Below, in pieces: positions 1 through 8,762 of a stretch of 64,000 nucleotides of DNA. Position 1 is the first letter of the stretch, and every line of letters begins with the position of its first letter. The notes below the pieces were generated by a model, which was not told the origin of the DNA, did no database searches, and saw only the letters and a program-made list of their open reading frames with translations. Origin of the DNA: Chlorobiota bacterium (GTDB taxonomy: Bacteria > Bacteroidota > Bacteroidia > Bacteroidales > VadinHA17); NCBI GenBank assembly GCA_013152085.1, contig JAADHC010000030.1, forward strand, positions 37,849-101,848. The letters run 5' to 3'. The translations under genes were made by a program, and so were the position numbers.

Positions 1-1
1 G

Positions 2-733
2 ATCGATCTGTGGGTACCAAGCAGCCGGGTCATCAGGCCGCAAACCTCCGATCAGGTTTCGATCGGTTATTTCAGAAATTTCAGGCAAAATCAATATGAA
101 GCGTCCATGGAGATCTATTATCGTAAATTATACCACCAGATTGATTACAAAAACGGAGCGGATATTTTCCTGAATGACCTGGTGGAGACACAGCTTGTTT
201 TTGGCAGTGGCCAGGCTTATGGTATGGAATTGTTTTTCAGGAAAAACTATGGAAAATGGCATGGATGGCTTAGTTATACACTTGCCCGTTCACTACGACG
301 TTTCCCGGATATCAACAATGGGAACCCTTACCCGGCAAGACAGGATCGCATTCATGATATTTCTGTGGTAAGTATATGGGAGATCGGCCGAAAATGGTCT
401 CTTTCCGCCGTATGGGTTTATTATACCGGAGATGCCGTAACCTTTCCCAGTGGAAAGTACCTGATTGAAAACCAGTACGTAAATTATTATACGGAGCGTA
501 ACGGTTCCCGGATGCCTGATTATCACAGAATGGATCTGGGGATCACCTACCATTCGGATCGTAAAAAGAAATGGCAATCAGGATGGAATTTCTCGATCTA
601 TAATGTATATGGAAGGAAAAATGCTTATTCCATCACTTTCGAATCCGACAAAGATAATCCGCAGAAAACCGAAGCTGTAAAATTATACCTGTTTTCCGTA
701 ATCCCTTCGATAACTTATAATTTTAAATTTTAA
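2..733 (+). CDS. TonB-dependent receptor, C-terminal fragment (cut by window edge)
   Basis: The reading frame is open from base 2, so this is the 3' end of a longer gene. The roughly 243 visible residues alternate aromatic and polar positions as transmembrane beta-strands do (for example YYRKLYHQIDY and WHGWLSYTLARS). The protein ends in ITYNFKF with a terminal Phe, the usual outer-membrane barrel insertion signal. Proteins of this family sit in the outer membrane and import substrates using TonB energy; the substrate cannot be told from this part. The next gene, four bases on, encodes a DUF4249 lipoprotein, a common partner of such receptors in Bacteroidota. The plug and any carboxypeptidase-like N-terminal domain lie outside the window. 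Confidence 0.85.
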   Translation: MDLWVPSSRVIRPQTSDQVSIGYFRNFRQNQYEASMEIYYRKLYHQIDYKNGADIFLNDLVETQLVFGSGQAYGMELFFRKNYGKWHGWLSYTLARSLRRFPDINNGNPYPARQDRIHDISVVSIWEIGRKWSLSAVWVYYTGDAVTFPSGKYLIENQYVNYYTERNGSRMPDYHRMDLGITYHSDRKKKWQSGWNFSIYNVYGRKNAYSITFESDKDNPQKTEAVKLYLFSVIPSITYNFKF

Positions 734-737
734 CCCT

Positions 738-1538
738 GTGCGAAACCATTTATATGTTTTGATATTATTGTTGTTGTTTTCCTCTTGTGAAGAGGTTGTG
801 GATATTTCACTGAAGAATGTTCAATCTGCTGTTGTTGTTGAAGCAACAGTAACAAACCTTCCCGGAGGCCAAACGGTGAAAATATCAACGACTACAGATT
901 ATTATAACCCTTCGTTGCCGCTGATGAAACAGGGGGCCGAAGTCAGCGTGCTGGATGATCTCGGGAACAGCTGGTTGTTTAACGAAATCAGTAAGGGAGT
1001 GTATACAAATGGTAATCTTACCGGGAAAGAAGGCCGGAAATATACCTTAGAGGTAAAGGTTGACGGGAAAGATATAACCGGAGAATCCGAGATGCAGACA
1101 GTAACCCCTATTGATTCCATCCGATCGGAATATTTTCCGGGAACGCGATTTGCCGATCCGGGATATTTTGTAATTATTATGTTTACAGATCCTCCGGGGG
1201 AAGACCCGGATTACTACAGGATACGAATGTTTAACGGACAGAAACCCAATCCGGTAATTCAACTGGTAGATGACCGTTTAACCAACGGGAATCAGATGGA
1301 GTTTTTCCTTTATGGCGGGAGTTATCAACCGGGGGATACCGCCATCGTAGAGTTGCAATCCATTGACTACGGTACCTACATATATTTCTATACCTTAAGC
1401 AATGTCCTGGCCAGTGATCAGCAGGGAGCTACCTCCACGCCTGCCAATCCAAATACCAATCTGAGCGATGATGCCCTGGGATATTTCGGGGCAATTGCCA
1501 TTAGCAGGGATACCCTGGTTATCAGGGATCATGATTAA
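738..1538 (+). CDS. DUF4249 family lipoprotein
   Basis: Predicted lipoprotein of 266 residues. A hydrophobic stretch (LYVLILLLLFSSC) ends in a lipobox with Cys17 as the acylated residue. The body, with an early VVVEATVTN segment and repeated beta-strand patterns, resembles DUF4249 proteins, which are found next to TonB-dependent receptors in Bacteroidota and are of unknown function. The start is GTG, only four bases after the receptor stop, so the two are almost certainly co-transcribed and translationally linked. It probably acts with the receptor at the outer membrane. The gene ends 18 bases before a convergent gene. The family assignment rests on remembered sequence pattern. Confidence 0.75.
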   Translation: MRNHLYVLILLLLFSSCEEVVDISLKNVQSAVVVEATVTNLPGGQTVKISTTTDYYNPSLPLMKQGAEVSVLDDLGNSWLFNEISKGVYTNGNLTGKEGRKYTLEVKVDGKDITGESEMQTVTPIDSIRSEYFPGTRFADPGYFVIIMFTDPPGEDPDYYRIRMFNGQKPNPVIQLVDDRLTNGNQMEFFLYGGSYQPGDTAIVELQSIDYGTYIYFYTLSNVLASDQQGATSTPANPNTNLSDDALGYFGAIAISRDTLVIRDHD

Positions 1539-1556
1539 AAACAGGCATTCAGTGAA

Positions 1557-2291
1557 CTAAGTTTGTACCTGCCATTTACGCTTTTCATGATGATGGTAAA
1601 TTTCCATGGCGATCCAGACAACGATAGTGACAGCAAGGACGACGATCCAGAAAATTGGGACGTGAAACCTGCCGGTTAGTCCGTAGATTCTGGCAGTGAT
1701 CATGGCTGTAAAAGCTAATGGAATTTCAAGGATCATGTGATATTCGTTAATCAGGACCTTTTTGAGTGAAAAGGGATACAGGGGTGGCTTGTAATGATTA
1801 AAAACAGGAAGAAATGCAGGGGTTTTGCTTTCCCAGGATGTAAAAACATCACCAAACTTTCCGGCAAGAAAATCGTCTTCTGCAAGCGAAATAAGTTTGT
1901 AATACATCCCCAGAATGACAAGATAAAAAAGGATAAAAACAACCGATTCGGTGAGAAGCAGCGGCCCGAGGTAGAGCAGGTAGTTTGCTATATAAAGGGG
2001 GTGACGAAAGATGGAGTACCAACCTGATGTGTTGAGCGTTTCGGCAACCTGGCGTGTACGGTTCCGGCCCGATGTCCCCGGAGGAACATGTCCGATGGTA
2101 TCTATACGGATAAACAGGCCTGTCAGAGAAACCAGAAAATAGAAAAAAATCCTGAGATTTTCACCTTGACCGGGGTTTCTGGGGAAAATGATCACAAAAA
2201 CCAGGGCCAGCAGGAAAAAAAACACAGGAATTTGTCCCCGGTATCTGAATAAAAAATTCCCTGTCTTAACCATCCAATGTTTTTTTTTCAT
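1557..2291 (-). CDS. Isoprenylcysteine carboxyl methyltransferase-like membrane protein
   Basis: Integral membrane protein of about 244 residues with several hydrophobic helices. The central motif GWYSIFRHPLYIANYL matches the Arg-His-Pro-x-Tyr signature of the ICMT/PEMT family, which binds S-adenosylmethionine at the membrane face and methylates lipidic or small hydrophobic substrates. The real substrate in bacteria is usually unknown. The frame can be extended to a TTG at 2321, but the ATG at 2291 gives a basic N-terminus (MKKKHW) before the first helix and is preferred. It lies downstream of, and on the same strand as, the FISUMP lipoprotein, with a 90-base gap, so linkage is uncertain. Confidence 0.65.
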   Translation of the reverse strand: MKKKHWMVKTGNFLFRYRGQIPVFFFLLALVFVIIFPRNPGQGENLRIFFYFLVSLTGLFIRIDTIGHVPPGTSGRNRTRQVAETLNTSGWYSIFRHPLYIANYLLYLGPLLLTESVVFILFYLVILGMYYKLISLAEDDFLAGKFGDVFTSWESKTPAFLPVFNHYKPPLYPFSLKKVLINEYHMILEIPLAFTAMITARIYGLTGRFHVPIFWIVVLAVTIVVWIAMEIYHHHEKRKWQVQT

Positions 2292-2382
2292 TCTTCTGCA
2301 ATTTAATGGGGGTTCGCCCAAAAATAATATAAAAGTTATAAAACTTTAAACGGTTGAACGGATTATTTTTTGTCGATGTGAT

Positions 2383-3066
2383 TCAGGGAATGCTGTCTTT
2401 TATACAGCGTACGGAAAACGCCCGGACTTTAAGTTCCTGTTGAATAATGGGTCTCCGGGTACTGTTGTTAAGTAACAGGTAATATGCATAAGATGACTGA
2501 TTTCCGGTGGAAGACCAGTAAGCCCCGAGCGCATTAAGGTTTCCGTAGAGAACATCATATTTATTCCCTCCGAGCAAACCTTTGAAACCGGAGACTCCGT
2601 CAGGTAAAAGCTCCATTGACGAAGGATAGGCCGTGATCAGTGATTCCCAGTCTGGTTTTGAAGGCACCCGCCATCCGGCAGGACAAATCCCCGTATCACG
2701 TTCCGTAGTTGAGTAGTTCATCATCTCATCCCATGTATACAGCCCTCCGTAAACATCACAGTTTTGCAGTTTATCTCCATAGCAATATTTTTCCGGGATG
2801 CCATTATCAGAGGGAAGCCCGTCTCCGTTATCTCCGCCGGTTTTTGAATCAATGACTTTGCCATAATTCAGGTTTTCAGACATCCACCATCGCCCGTTGA
2901 TAAATACGGTGGTATAGAAAACGCTGTCCCGCTGATCAAACAGGGTTCCTTTTGCAGAAGTGGGCGTAACCAGAATTTCTTCCTGTTTGCAACCGGTCAG
3001 GATAATTATGGGCAGGACAAAAAGAAAGACCCGTTTCTTTAAACAATATTTCTGAATGATAAACAT
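2383..3066 (-). CDS. FISUMP-domain (Fibrobacter major paralogous domain) lipoprotein
   Basis: Predicted lipoprotein of 227 residues: a basic start, a hydrophobic core, then LTGC with Cys26 as the acylation site. The mature part has the typical run of this domain: WWMSENLNYG, then YGGLYTWDEMM, CPAGWRVPSKPDWESL, YWSSTG and the terminal FSVRCIKD. The C-type-lectin-like FISUMP domain is found on surface-exposed lipoproteins of Fibrobacter and Bacteroidota; its ligand is generally unknown. The copy is a single domain of normal length. It lies 78 bases downstream of the outer-membrane barrel gene that ends the exporter operon, so it could be read through from there, but nothing ties it functionally to that operon. 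Confidence 0.8.
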   Translation of the reverse strand: MFIIQKYCLKKRVFLFVLPIIILTGCKQEEILVTPTSAKGTLFDQRDSVFYTTVFINGRWWMSENLNYGKVIDSKTGGDNGDGLPSDNGIPEKYCYGDKLQNCDVYGGLYTWDEMMNYSTTERDTGICPAGWRVPSKPDWESLITAYPSSMELLPDGVSGFKGLLGGNKYDVLYGNLNALGAYWSSTGNQSSYAYYLLLNNSTRRPIIQQELKVRAFSVRCIKDSIP

Positions 3067-3144
3067 TCCTGATCCCTGTATGTTTTTCTTTGCTTTATAA
3101 TTATAAATTACGGATCTTCCGGATGATTGTTGTGTGGCATGTGC

Positions 3145-4293
3145 TTAAAAACTCCACTTTAACCTGAGAAAACCAATGGTGATTTTCTGTCGTCCGGTAT
3201 CAGGATTAAATTCTCCGTCGAAATACTGCAGGAAAAAGGAGAGATCAAGATTTTCCATTAAAGAAGCAGACAGGCTGGGACCAAGAAACATTCCGTTAAT
3301 TGACGGATAGTAAATGGCAGAAAAGGTACCGTTAATCAGGGGAGTAAAAGGGTAACTTACCTGTCCGAAAATATTAAAATCGGTAAAAGCGATGGTTTTA
3401 ACCGAAAGCGGCATAAAATAAAAATCGGTAAAGCTGGAAAAACGATAATCAATACTGGAATACAGAAATTCAAATTGCAGATAAAGTGAATTTTTAAATA
3501 CATAATCAGCATCCAGCGAAAGCATAATATCTCCATTACCCCAGGTCGAATCCTTTGGCTGAAACAGGGAAACTTCCCCTTTAAAACCTGCTCCCCCGAT
3601 ATTTCCGGACCAGCCCATACCCGTCACCCAGTCAGTACTGTTCAGAATTCCGGCAAAATATTGTAAATCAAAGTTTCCCGGACTGATGTTAAAACGGGAA
3701 GCTGCGGTAACTTTATTATTTCCATCCACTTTTGCGGTAATTTCTACCCCGGAGGATGTTCCGGGGAAATACCGGATCCGCACTGCATCAGAACCCGGTT
3801 TTTCAGGGTAATCAATGTCAAAAAAAGAATAAGCATTGAAAATATCATTGGGATTCCACACATAAGTCTGTCCCCAGTTGATGCGCTGTCGCCCGACGCG
3901 TATTTCAAGTTTGTTAAACTGAAAGTTAAGCCAGGCACGGTCGATCATGGAGTTCAAAATGTAGGAAGTTCCCGTAGAAACATTAAAGGAAAGATCCATC
4001 CATCCGTTGTCCCGTCCGAACAGGTCGGTATACCCGGGAATATTGAGGGAGGTTCCGTAAAAAAAGCGGTTCCGCATTTCAACATCTGCGGTGATATATG
4101 TATTGGCGTACCATTTCAGTTGCAGCCTGTTATGGATCAGATTATCATGGATCCAGGAAGCACCAACTTTTTCAAACATCACGTCCTGCATATTGTTCAG
4201 ATATCCGGAAAACACAAGTTGCCCTTGAACCCTATTCATTCCGGAGAAAATCAGGAAGACAATCAACAGGGATATGATGATACTTCTCCTCAT
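3145..4293 (-). CDS. Outer-membrane beta-barrel protein of the exporter operon
   Basis: Protein of 382 residues with a signal peptide (MRRSIIISLLIVFLIF, cleavage near 25). The rest is amphipathic beta-strand throughout and ends in LRLKWSF with a terminal Phe, as expected of an outer-membrane barrel. The segment RVGRQRINWGQTYVWNPND resembles porin-like DUF1302 or alginate-export barrels. It is the last gene of the seven-gene leftward operon, 27 bases after the ATPase gene. In proteobacteria, LolA-like proteins of the same type are often encoded beside DUF1302-type barrels and an inner-membrane transporter, so this is probably the outer-membrane end of the route. The transported molecule is unknown. 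Confidence 0.7.
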   Translation of the reverse strand: MRRSIIISLLIVFLIFSGMNRVQGQLVFSGYLNNMQDVMFEKVGASWIHDNLIHNRLQLKWYANTYITADVEMRNRFFYGTSLNIPGYTDLFGRDNGWMDLSFNVSTGTSYILNSMIDRAWLNFQFNKLEIRVGRQRINWGQTYVWNPNDIFNAYSFFDIDYPEKPGSDAVRIRYFPGTSSGVEITAKVDGNNKVTAASRFNISPGNFDLQYFAGILNSTDWVTGMGWSGNIGGAGFKGEVSLFQPKDSTWGNGDIMLSLDADYVFKNSLYLQFEFLYSSIDYRFSSFTDFYFMPLSVKTIAFTDFNIFGQVSYPFTPLINGTFSAIYYPSINGMFLGPSLSASLMENLDLSFFLQYFDGEFNPDTGRQKITIGFLRLKWSF

Positions 4294-4320
4294 GGATATT
4301 CGTTTTATTTAGCCCTTAAA

Positions 4321-5007
4321 TTAATGCTTCAAAGAGTCGTTGACAATATGCCCGTCTTCGAGGGTTACGACACGGTGTGCTTTTTTTACCACGCGTGCAT
4401 CATGGGTAGAGAAAATAAACGTTGTTCCTTCTTCTTTATTCAGCCTTTCCATAATATCCAGGAGGTTCTCGGTGGATTTGGAGTCCAGGTTTGCTGTCGG
4501 CTCATCGGCAAGGATAAATTTAGGCTTTGACGCCAGAGCCCGCGCTACGGCAACCCGCTGTTGTTGCCCGCCGGAAAGTTTGCTGGGCCGGCTGTTGATT
4601 CGGTCGCCCAATCCTACGGCTTCCAGCAATTCCCGGGTTCTTTCCATACGTTTTGCTTTAGGCCATCGCTGCAGGTTCATAATAAATTCCACATTCTCGC
4701 CTGCCGTCAGAACAGGAAGCAGGTTATAAGCCTGAAATACAAATCCGATATTGTGAAGTCTGAAATCGATGATCTTACGTGGTTTTAACGACCACAGATC
4801 AATACTGTCAATGATCACTTTCCCTTCGGTGGGGCTGTCAAGGCCACCAATAAGGTTCAGAAACGTAGTCTTTCCTGATCCCGACGGGCCGACAATGGCC
4901 GTAAACTCTCCCTGTTCGACGACAAAATTAACATGGTCAACGGCTTTTACTTCTATTTCCGTACTGTCATAGATTTTGGTCAGTTCCTGTGTTTCGAGAA
5001 TTTTCAT
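4321..5007 (-). CDS. ABC transporter ATPase, LolD/MacB type
   Basis: Cytoplasmic ATPase of 228 residues, the usual size for the LolD/MacB-N class. It shows Walker A (GPSGSGKT), Q-loop (FVFQAYNLLP), ABC signature (LSGGQQQRVAVARA), Walker B (FILADEPTANLD) and the H-loop (FIFSTHDARV). The FVFQAYNLLP and EPTANLD forms are typical of ATPases that drive FtsX-like permeases rather than importers. It is the only ATPase in the operon and follows the third permease by 42 bases, so it presumably powers all three permeases, as homodimers or heterodimers. No fused membrane domain is present. Confidence 0.9.
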   Translation of the reverse strand: MKILETQELTKIYDSTEIEVKAVDHVNFVVEQGEFTAIVGPSGSGKTTFLNLIGGLDSPTEGKVIIDSIDLWSLKPRKIIDFRLHNIGFVFQAYNLLPVLTAGENVEFIMNLQRWPKAKRMERTRELLEAVGLGDRINSRPSKLSGGQQQRVAVARALASKPKFILADEPTANLDSKSTENLLDIMERLNKEEGTTFIFSTHDARVVKKAHRVVTLEDGHIVNDSLKH

Positions 5008-5049
5008 AGCTAAATTGATTTATACGAATTATTTCTTTAGGGATCAAAA

Positions 5050-6267
5050 TTATTCCATCCGGAGCGCATCTGCCGGATCATTGCGAAGCGCTTTCCATGC
5101 AGGATATATGGCTGCAATGATTCCGGTAATAACGACCATGATGGTTACCGTGATGAGCATATTGGTATCAAGACTGGTATTGATCATGGAGTCATAGCCC
5201 AGTTGGGCATAACCTTCCGACCACATCGACATATCAATCACATGGGTTTCGAAATATTTTGAAATCAATGTCCCGAGAATAACCCCGGAAATACCACCGG
5301 TAAGAGACAGCATGACCGTTTCGAGGATAACCATGCTGAAGATCTTTAATTTGCTCATTCCAATGGCCATGAGCATGCCGATTTCCTTTGTTCTTTCAAG
5401 TACAACCATGAGCATGGTGTTGATAATGCCGAATAAAAGGGCAAGAAGTATGATAATAATAAAAATGTACATATACATATCCATAACTTCGGTGATATAA
5501 CTCATTTCTGGACTGATTTCTTTCCAGTTGAGCACTTCAAGTGAAGGAACAATGGTTTTGATTTTATGCTGAACCGCCAGGGTGGATTCATTGTTGTCCA
5601 GACGTATTGCAATTTCATGACAGGCATCCTTTGGCAGATCAATCAGGGCTGCCAGATCATCGAAACGTACATAAATGTTGCTTTCGTCAAAAGCAGAATT
5701 GGCCGTTTTATAGATCCCGGCAACACGAAAGGCCCCGGCAGTAAGATTCCTGTCCATGTCCTGCAGGGTAATCACTACTTTTGAGCGTACATGAACATTT
5801 AACTTTTTGGCCAGTTTTTCACCGATAACAACAGGATTACGTTTTATCCCTTCGAAATATTTCCCGTTTGTTATTTTTTCAAAGATGTTTGTAACCTGCT
5901 TTTCTTCATCCGGATATATTCCTGAAATTTTGACCCCGGCACCTGTTTCAGCAGAAGAGACCATGGATTGAATAACAATCCTGGGGCTGACTCCGACCAC
6001 ATGGGGAATTGCCCGGATTGAATCTGTCAGGGAAGAAACGTCCGGAATGATATATTTCATTTCTGAAGTTTTCCGGAACAATGAATCGTGAATTTGAATA
6101 TGCGAAATTTCGGTCTGAATGGCTGTATCAATCCGCTTGTCCATCATTCCTTTCATAAATGCCGTGGAAAAGACCCCGGCCGTTATGCCCAGGGCAATAG
6201 CAGTAATAATGACCAGACTGCGAACTTTGTTTCTCCATATGTTTCTCCAGGATACCGGTATTAACAT
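5050..6267 (-). CDS. FtsX/LolE-type ABC permease 3
   Basis: Permease of 405 residues with the MacB/LolCE plan: a basic start (SWRNIWRNKVRS), one helix at about 14-34, a periplasmic domain of about 220 residues, then three C-terminal helices. The last cytoplasmic stretch (YPAWKALRNDPADALRME) is the typical FtsX-family tail that contacts the ATPase. It is more diverged from the other two operon permeases than they are from each other. It follows permease 2 by 28 bases. LolC/LolE relatives extract lipoproteins from the inner membrane and hand them to LolA; the LolA-like gene here makes a similar role plausible but not proven. Confidence 0.85.
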   Translation of the reverse strand: MLIPVSWRNIWRNKVRSLVIITAIALGITAGVFSTAFMKGMMDKRIDTAIQTEISHIQIHDSLFRKTSEMKYIIPDVSSLTDSIRAIPHVVGVSPRIVIQSMVSSAETGAGVKISGIYPDEEKQVTNIFEKITNGKYFEGIKRNPVVIGEKLAKKLNVHVRSKVVITLQDMDRNLTAGAFRVAGIYKTANSAFDESNIYVRFDDLAALIDLPKDACHEIAIRLDNNESTLAVQHKIKTIVPSLEVLNWKEISPEMSYITEVMDMYMYIFIIIILLALLFGIINTMLMVVLERTKEIGMLMAIGMSKLKIFSMVILETVMLSLTGGISGVILGTLISKYFETHVIDMSMWSEGYAQLGYDSMINTSLDTNMLITVTIMVVITGIIAAIYPAWKALRNDPADALRME

Positions 6268-6295
6268 GATATTATACTTTTGATGAATTCATGAA

Positions 6296-7513
6296 TTATG
6301 CACGTAATGAGGTTGTTACATTCAAATGAAAAGATTTATATAAAGGATAAATGGCTATTAAAAGAGTCAGTACAAACACGGTAATGGCCTGATTGTAAAA
6401 CACAAATGGTTGCCAGGAAAAAGCCAGTACCGGCTCTAACCCCATGTCCAGATATGTTTTGGCTGCTTCGCCCGTCAAACGGATAGGATGATTATAATAA
6501 TAAGCAATGATCGGAACGCTTCCTGCAATTCCTGATATTACACCAAGGAAGCCAATATAAAGGGTCTCAAAAAAGAGGATTATTCCCAATACTGATTTTT
6601 GCATGCCGATGGCCACCATCACTCCCATTTCGCGTCTTCGTTCGGAGATCATCATCATAATGGTTCCCAGGATACCGAAAGCAATGATTAAATAAAGGAT
6701 GGCTTTCATGATTTTTCCTCCGCTGCGGTCGGCATCAATCATTTGCACAATCTCGGGCTGCATTTCATCCCAGGACATCAGGGAATAAGGGGAAGAAACA
6801 AGCATGTTTAATTTCTTTTTAGCATGTGGTAAATGATAATGGTTTTTAACCATGATAACCAGTGATGTAACCAGGTTATCGGCAGAGTAAAAATCCTGTG
6901 CCAATTTGAGGTCCATGTATATAAATTGCTTGTTGAATTCGGGCAGGGGATATTCAAAAATTCCTTCCACAGGGTATTTCCCTGCCGCATTCGCTCCATG
7001 GTATCCCATCCCGAGCAACACCAAAGTGTCACCAACATCAATCTGCAAAAAACCCGCAAGTTCCTTCCCCATTATAATGCCCTTGCTCCCCGGTTCAAGA
7101 TAGCGACCCCGGATGATCCACTTCTCAGGATTGGTGATTTTATTCTCACCAACCGGGTCAATGCCGATAACCATAGCACCTTTGGTCAGGTCTTCGGATG
7201 AAGCCAAAGCATACGATTCAAGCCTTGGAGAAAAAGAAGTAACCTCATTAACAGAGGAAACCTTTTTTAACAAGCTGTCATTCAAAGTAAAGGTGTTATT
7301 GATGGTTTTGTTTTCCCAGTAATCCACATTGTGAATCTGCAGGTACCCCGAATAAAACTTCACTACATTATCAATCATTGTCCCGTAGCTGCCTTCCTGC
7401 ATTGAGGACATGACTGCGGCAAAAATAACCCCGAAAAATACCGAAGCCGCTGTGATCAGGGTTCTTCTTTTGTTCCGCCAAAGGTTACGCCATGCAATTT
7501 TCAGGTAATTCAT
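6296..7513 (-). CDS. FtsX/LolE-type ABC permease 2
   Basis: Permease of 405 residues with an N-terminal helix, a periplasmic domain and three C-terminal helices. The start (MNYLKIAWRNLWRNKRRTL) is nearly the same as that of permease 1, followed by ASVFFGVIFA in both, and both carry a YLIIAFGIL or MIIAFGIL segment followed by a basic loop and MG(I/V)M. The two genes are therefore paralogues from a local duplication. They are separated by 11 bases. Two similar but not identical permeases could form an asymmetric heterodimer like LolC-LolE, with permease 3 serving separately or as an alternative partner. Confidence 0.85.
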   Translation of the reverse strand: MNYLKIAWRNLWRNKRRTLITAASVFFGVIFAAVMSSMQEGSYGTMIDNVVKFYSGYLQIHNVDYWENKTINNTFTLNDSLLKKVSSVNEVTSFSPRLESYALASSEDLTKGAMVIGIDPVGENKITNPEKWIIRGRYLEPGSKGIIMGKELAGFLQIDVGDTLVLLGMGYHGANAAGKYPVEGIFEYPLPEFNKQFIYMDLKLAQDFYSADNLVTSLVIMVKNHYHLPHAKKKLNMLVSSPYSLMSWDEMQPEIVQMIDADRSGGKIMKAILYLIIAFGILGTIMMMISERRREMGVMVAIGMQKSVLGIILFFETLYIGFLGVISGIAGSVPIIAYYYNHPIRLTGEAAKTYLDMGLEPVLAFSWQPFVFYNQAITVFVLTLLIAIYPLYKSFHLNVTTSLRA

Positions 7514-7524
7514 TTTCTTGAGTT

Positions 7525-8739
7525 TTATTCGTTAATGGCTTTGGTTTCCTTGATTCTGAATACGGCATAAAATATATATAGAGACAGAAACAACATAATA
7601 TAGAAGACAACCAGGGCCGGATCAAGGAATATCCTGAATTGTTCGCTGAAGATGATTACCGGTTCAAAACCCATCTGTGTAAACGTGTCACGCATACTTC
7701 CGGTAAGCGCTACAGGGTGAGAGACAAACCGGTGGATTATGGGAAACATTACCGCAAAACCGATAAAAACCCCCACTAACCCCATCAGCAGGGTTTCGGT
7801 GAATATCATCAGGGACAAACGCATTCTTCGCATACCCAGAGCCATCATAATCCCCATCTCGCGCATTCGCTCGTCAACAAGCATGATCAGGGTACTCAGG
7901 ATCCCGAAAGCAATGATCATAAACAATAATCCTGAAACAACTTTGCCTGCTGCTTTTTTCCCTTCGATAAATTCTACAAGACCTTTATTCAGATCAGACC
8001 AGGTATAGAGGGAAAGGTTTTTAGGAAGATGTGGTTGTATTTTAGCAAAGACGGGATCAACAGCATTATGGTTCCGCACCATGATTACCATAGAAGTAAC
8101 CAGCTTCGGAGCATTAAAGAACGATTGGCATGTCTGAAGATCCAGATAAATCAACTGTTTGTTCAGGTCGGGTGTGGGAAAATGTGCTATCCCGCTTACA
8201 GGAAATATCCCCGCGGAAGATGTTCCCCGGTATCCTTGGCTGATAAGGATCAGTGTATCCCCAACCGTAAGGTGAAGATTGGTTGCAAGATCTTCTCCGA
8301 GAACAGCGCCTTTACTTCCCGAAGTAAGAAAATGTCCGTCAGTAATCCATTTTGAAACATGAGAAAAAGATTCCTCTTTTTCGGGCTCAATACCAATAAC
8401 CAAAGCCGGAAATGTGTTCCCTCCCGAAGATGCCAGGGCAAAGCTCTCAATTCTGCCGGCAATTTGTGTGATTTCAGGCTGCTGTAACAATGAATCAAGA
8501 CCGGGGGTGATGATAAAGCTGTCGTTCAGGGATCGTGTTTTTCGGAAATCCTTCTGCTTGATATTCAGATAACCGGTATGGAATCGTACAATATTATCAA
8601 TCATATTGCCGAAAGATCCCTCCTGAACAGATGTATAGGTAATGGCAAAAATAACACCGAAAAAAACCGATGATGCCGTGATCAGTGTACGGCGGGGATT
8701 CCGCCATAAATTGCGCCAGGATATACGGATAAAATTCAT
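7525..8739 (-). CDS. FtsX/LolE-type ABC permease 1
   Basis: Permease of about 404 residues from the ATG at 8739. That start aligns exactly with its paralogue (MNFIRISWRNLWRN against MNYLKIAWRNLWRN); ATG at 8742 and TTG at 8748 are also in frame. Topology is one N-terminal helix, a periplasmic domain, and three C-terminal helices. The cytoplasmic loop DERMREMGIMMALGMRR matches the FtsX-family coupling region. It lies 23 bases after the LolA-like gene, supporting a direct partnership between this inner-membrane machine and the periplasmic carrier. Substrate unknown. Confidence 0.85.
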   Translation of the reverse strand: MNFIRISWRNLWRNPRRTLITASSVFFGVIFAITYTSVQEGSFGNMIDNIVRFHTGYLNIKQKDFRKTRSLNDSFIITPGLDSLLQQPEITQIAGRIESFALASSGGNTFPALVIGIEPEKEESFSHVSKWITDGHFLTSGSKGAVLGEDLATNLHLTVGDTLILISQGYRGTSSAGIFPVSGIAHFPTPDLNKQLIYLDLQTCQSFFNAPKLVTSMVIMVRNHNAVDPVFAKIQPHLPKNLSLYTWSDLNKGLVEFIEGKKAAGKVVSGLLFMIIAFGILSTLIMLVDERMREMGIMMALGMRRMRLSLMIFTETLLMGLVGVFIGFAVMFPIIHRFVSHPVALTGSMRDTFTQMGFEPVIIFSEQFRIFLDPALVVFYIMLFLSLYIFYAVFRIKETKAINE

Positions 8740-8762
8740 CATCGGCAAGGTTGTTTCGGCTT

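Noticed and set aside
2292..2321. TTG start giving ten more residues to the ICMT-like protein.
   Set aside because: The ATG at 2291 gives a normal basic N-terminus; the extra residues look non-coding.
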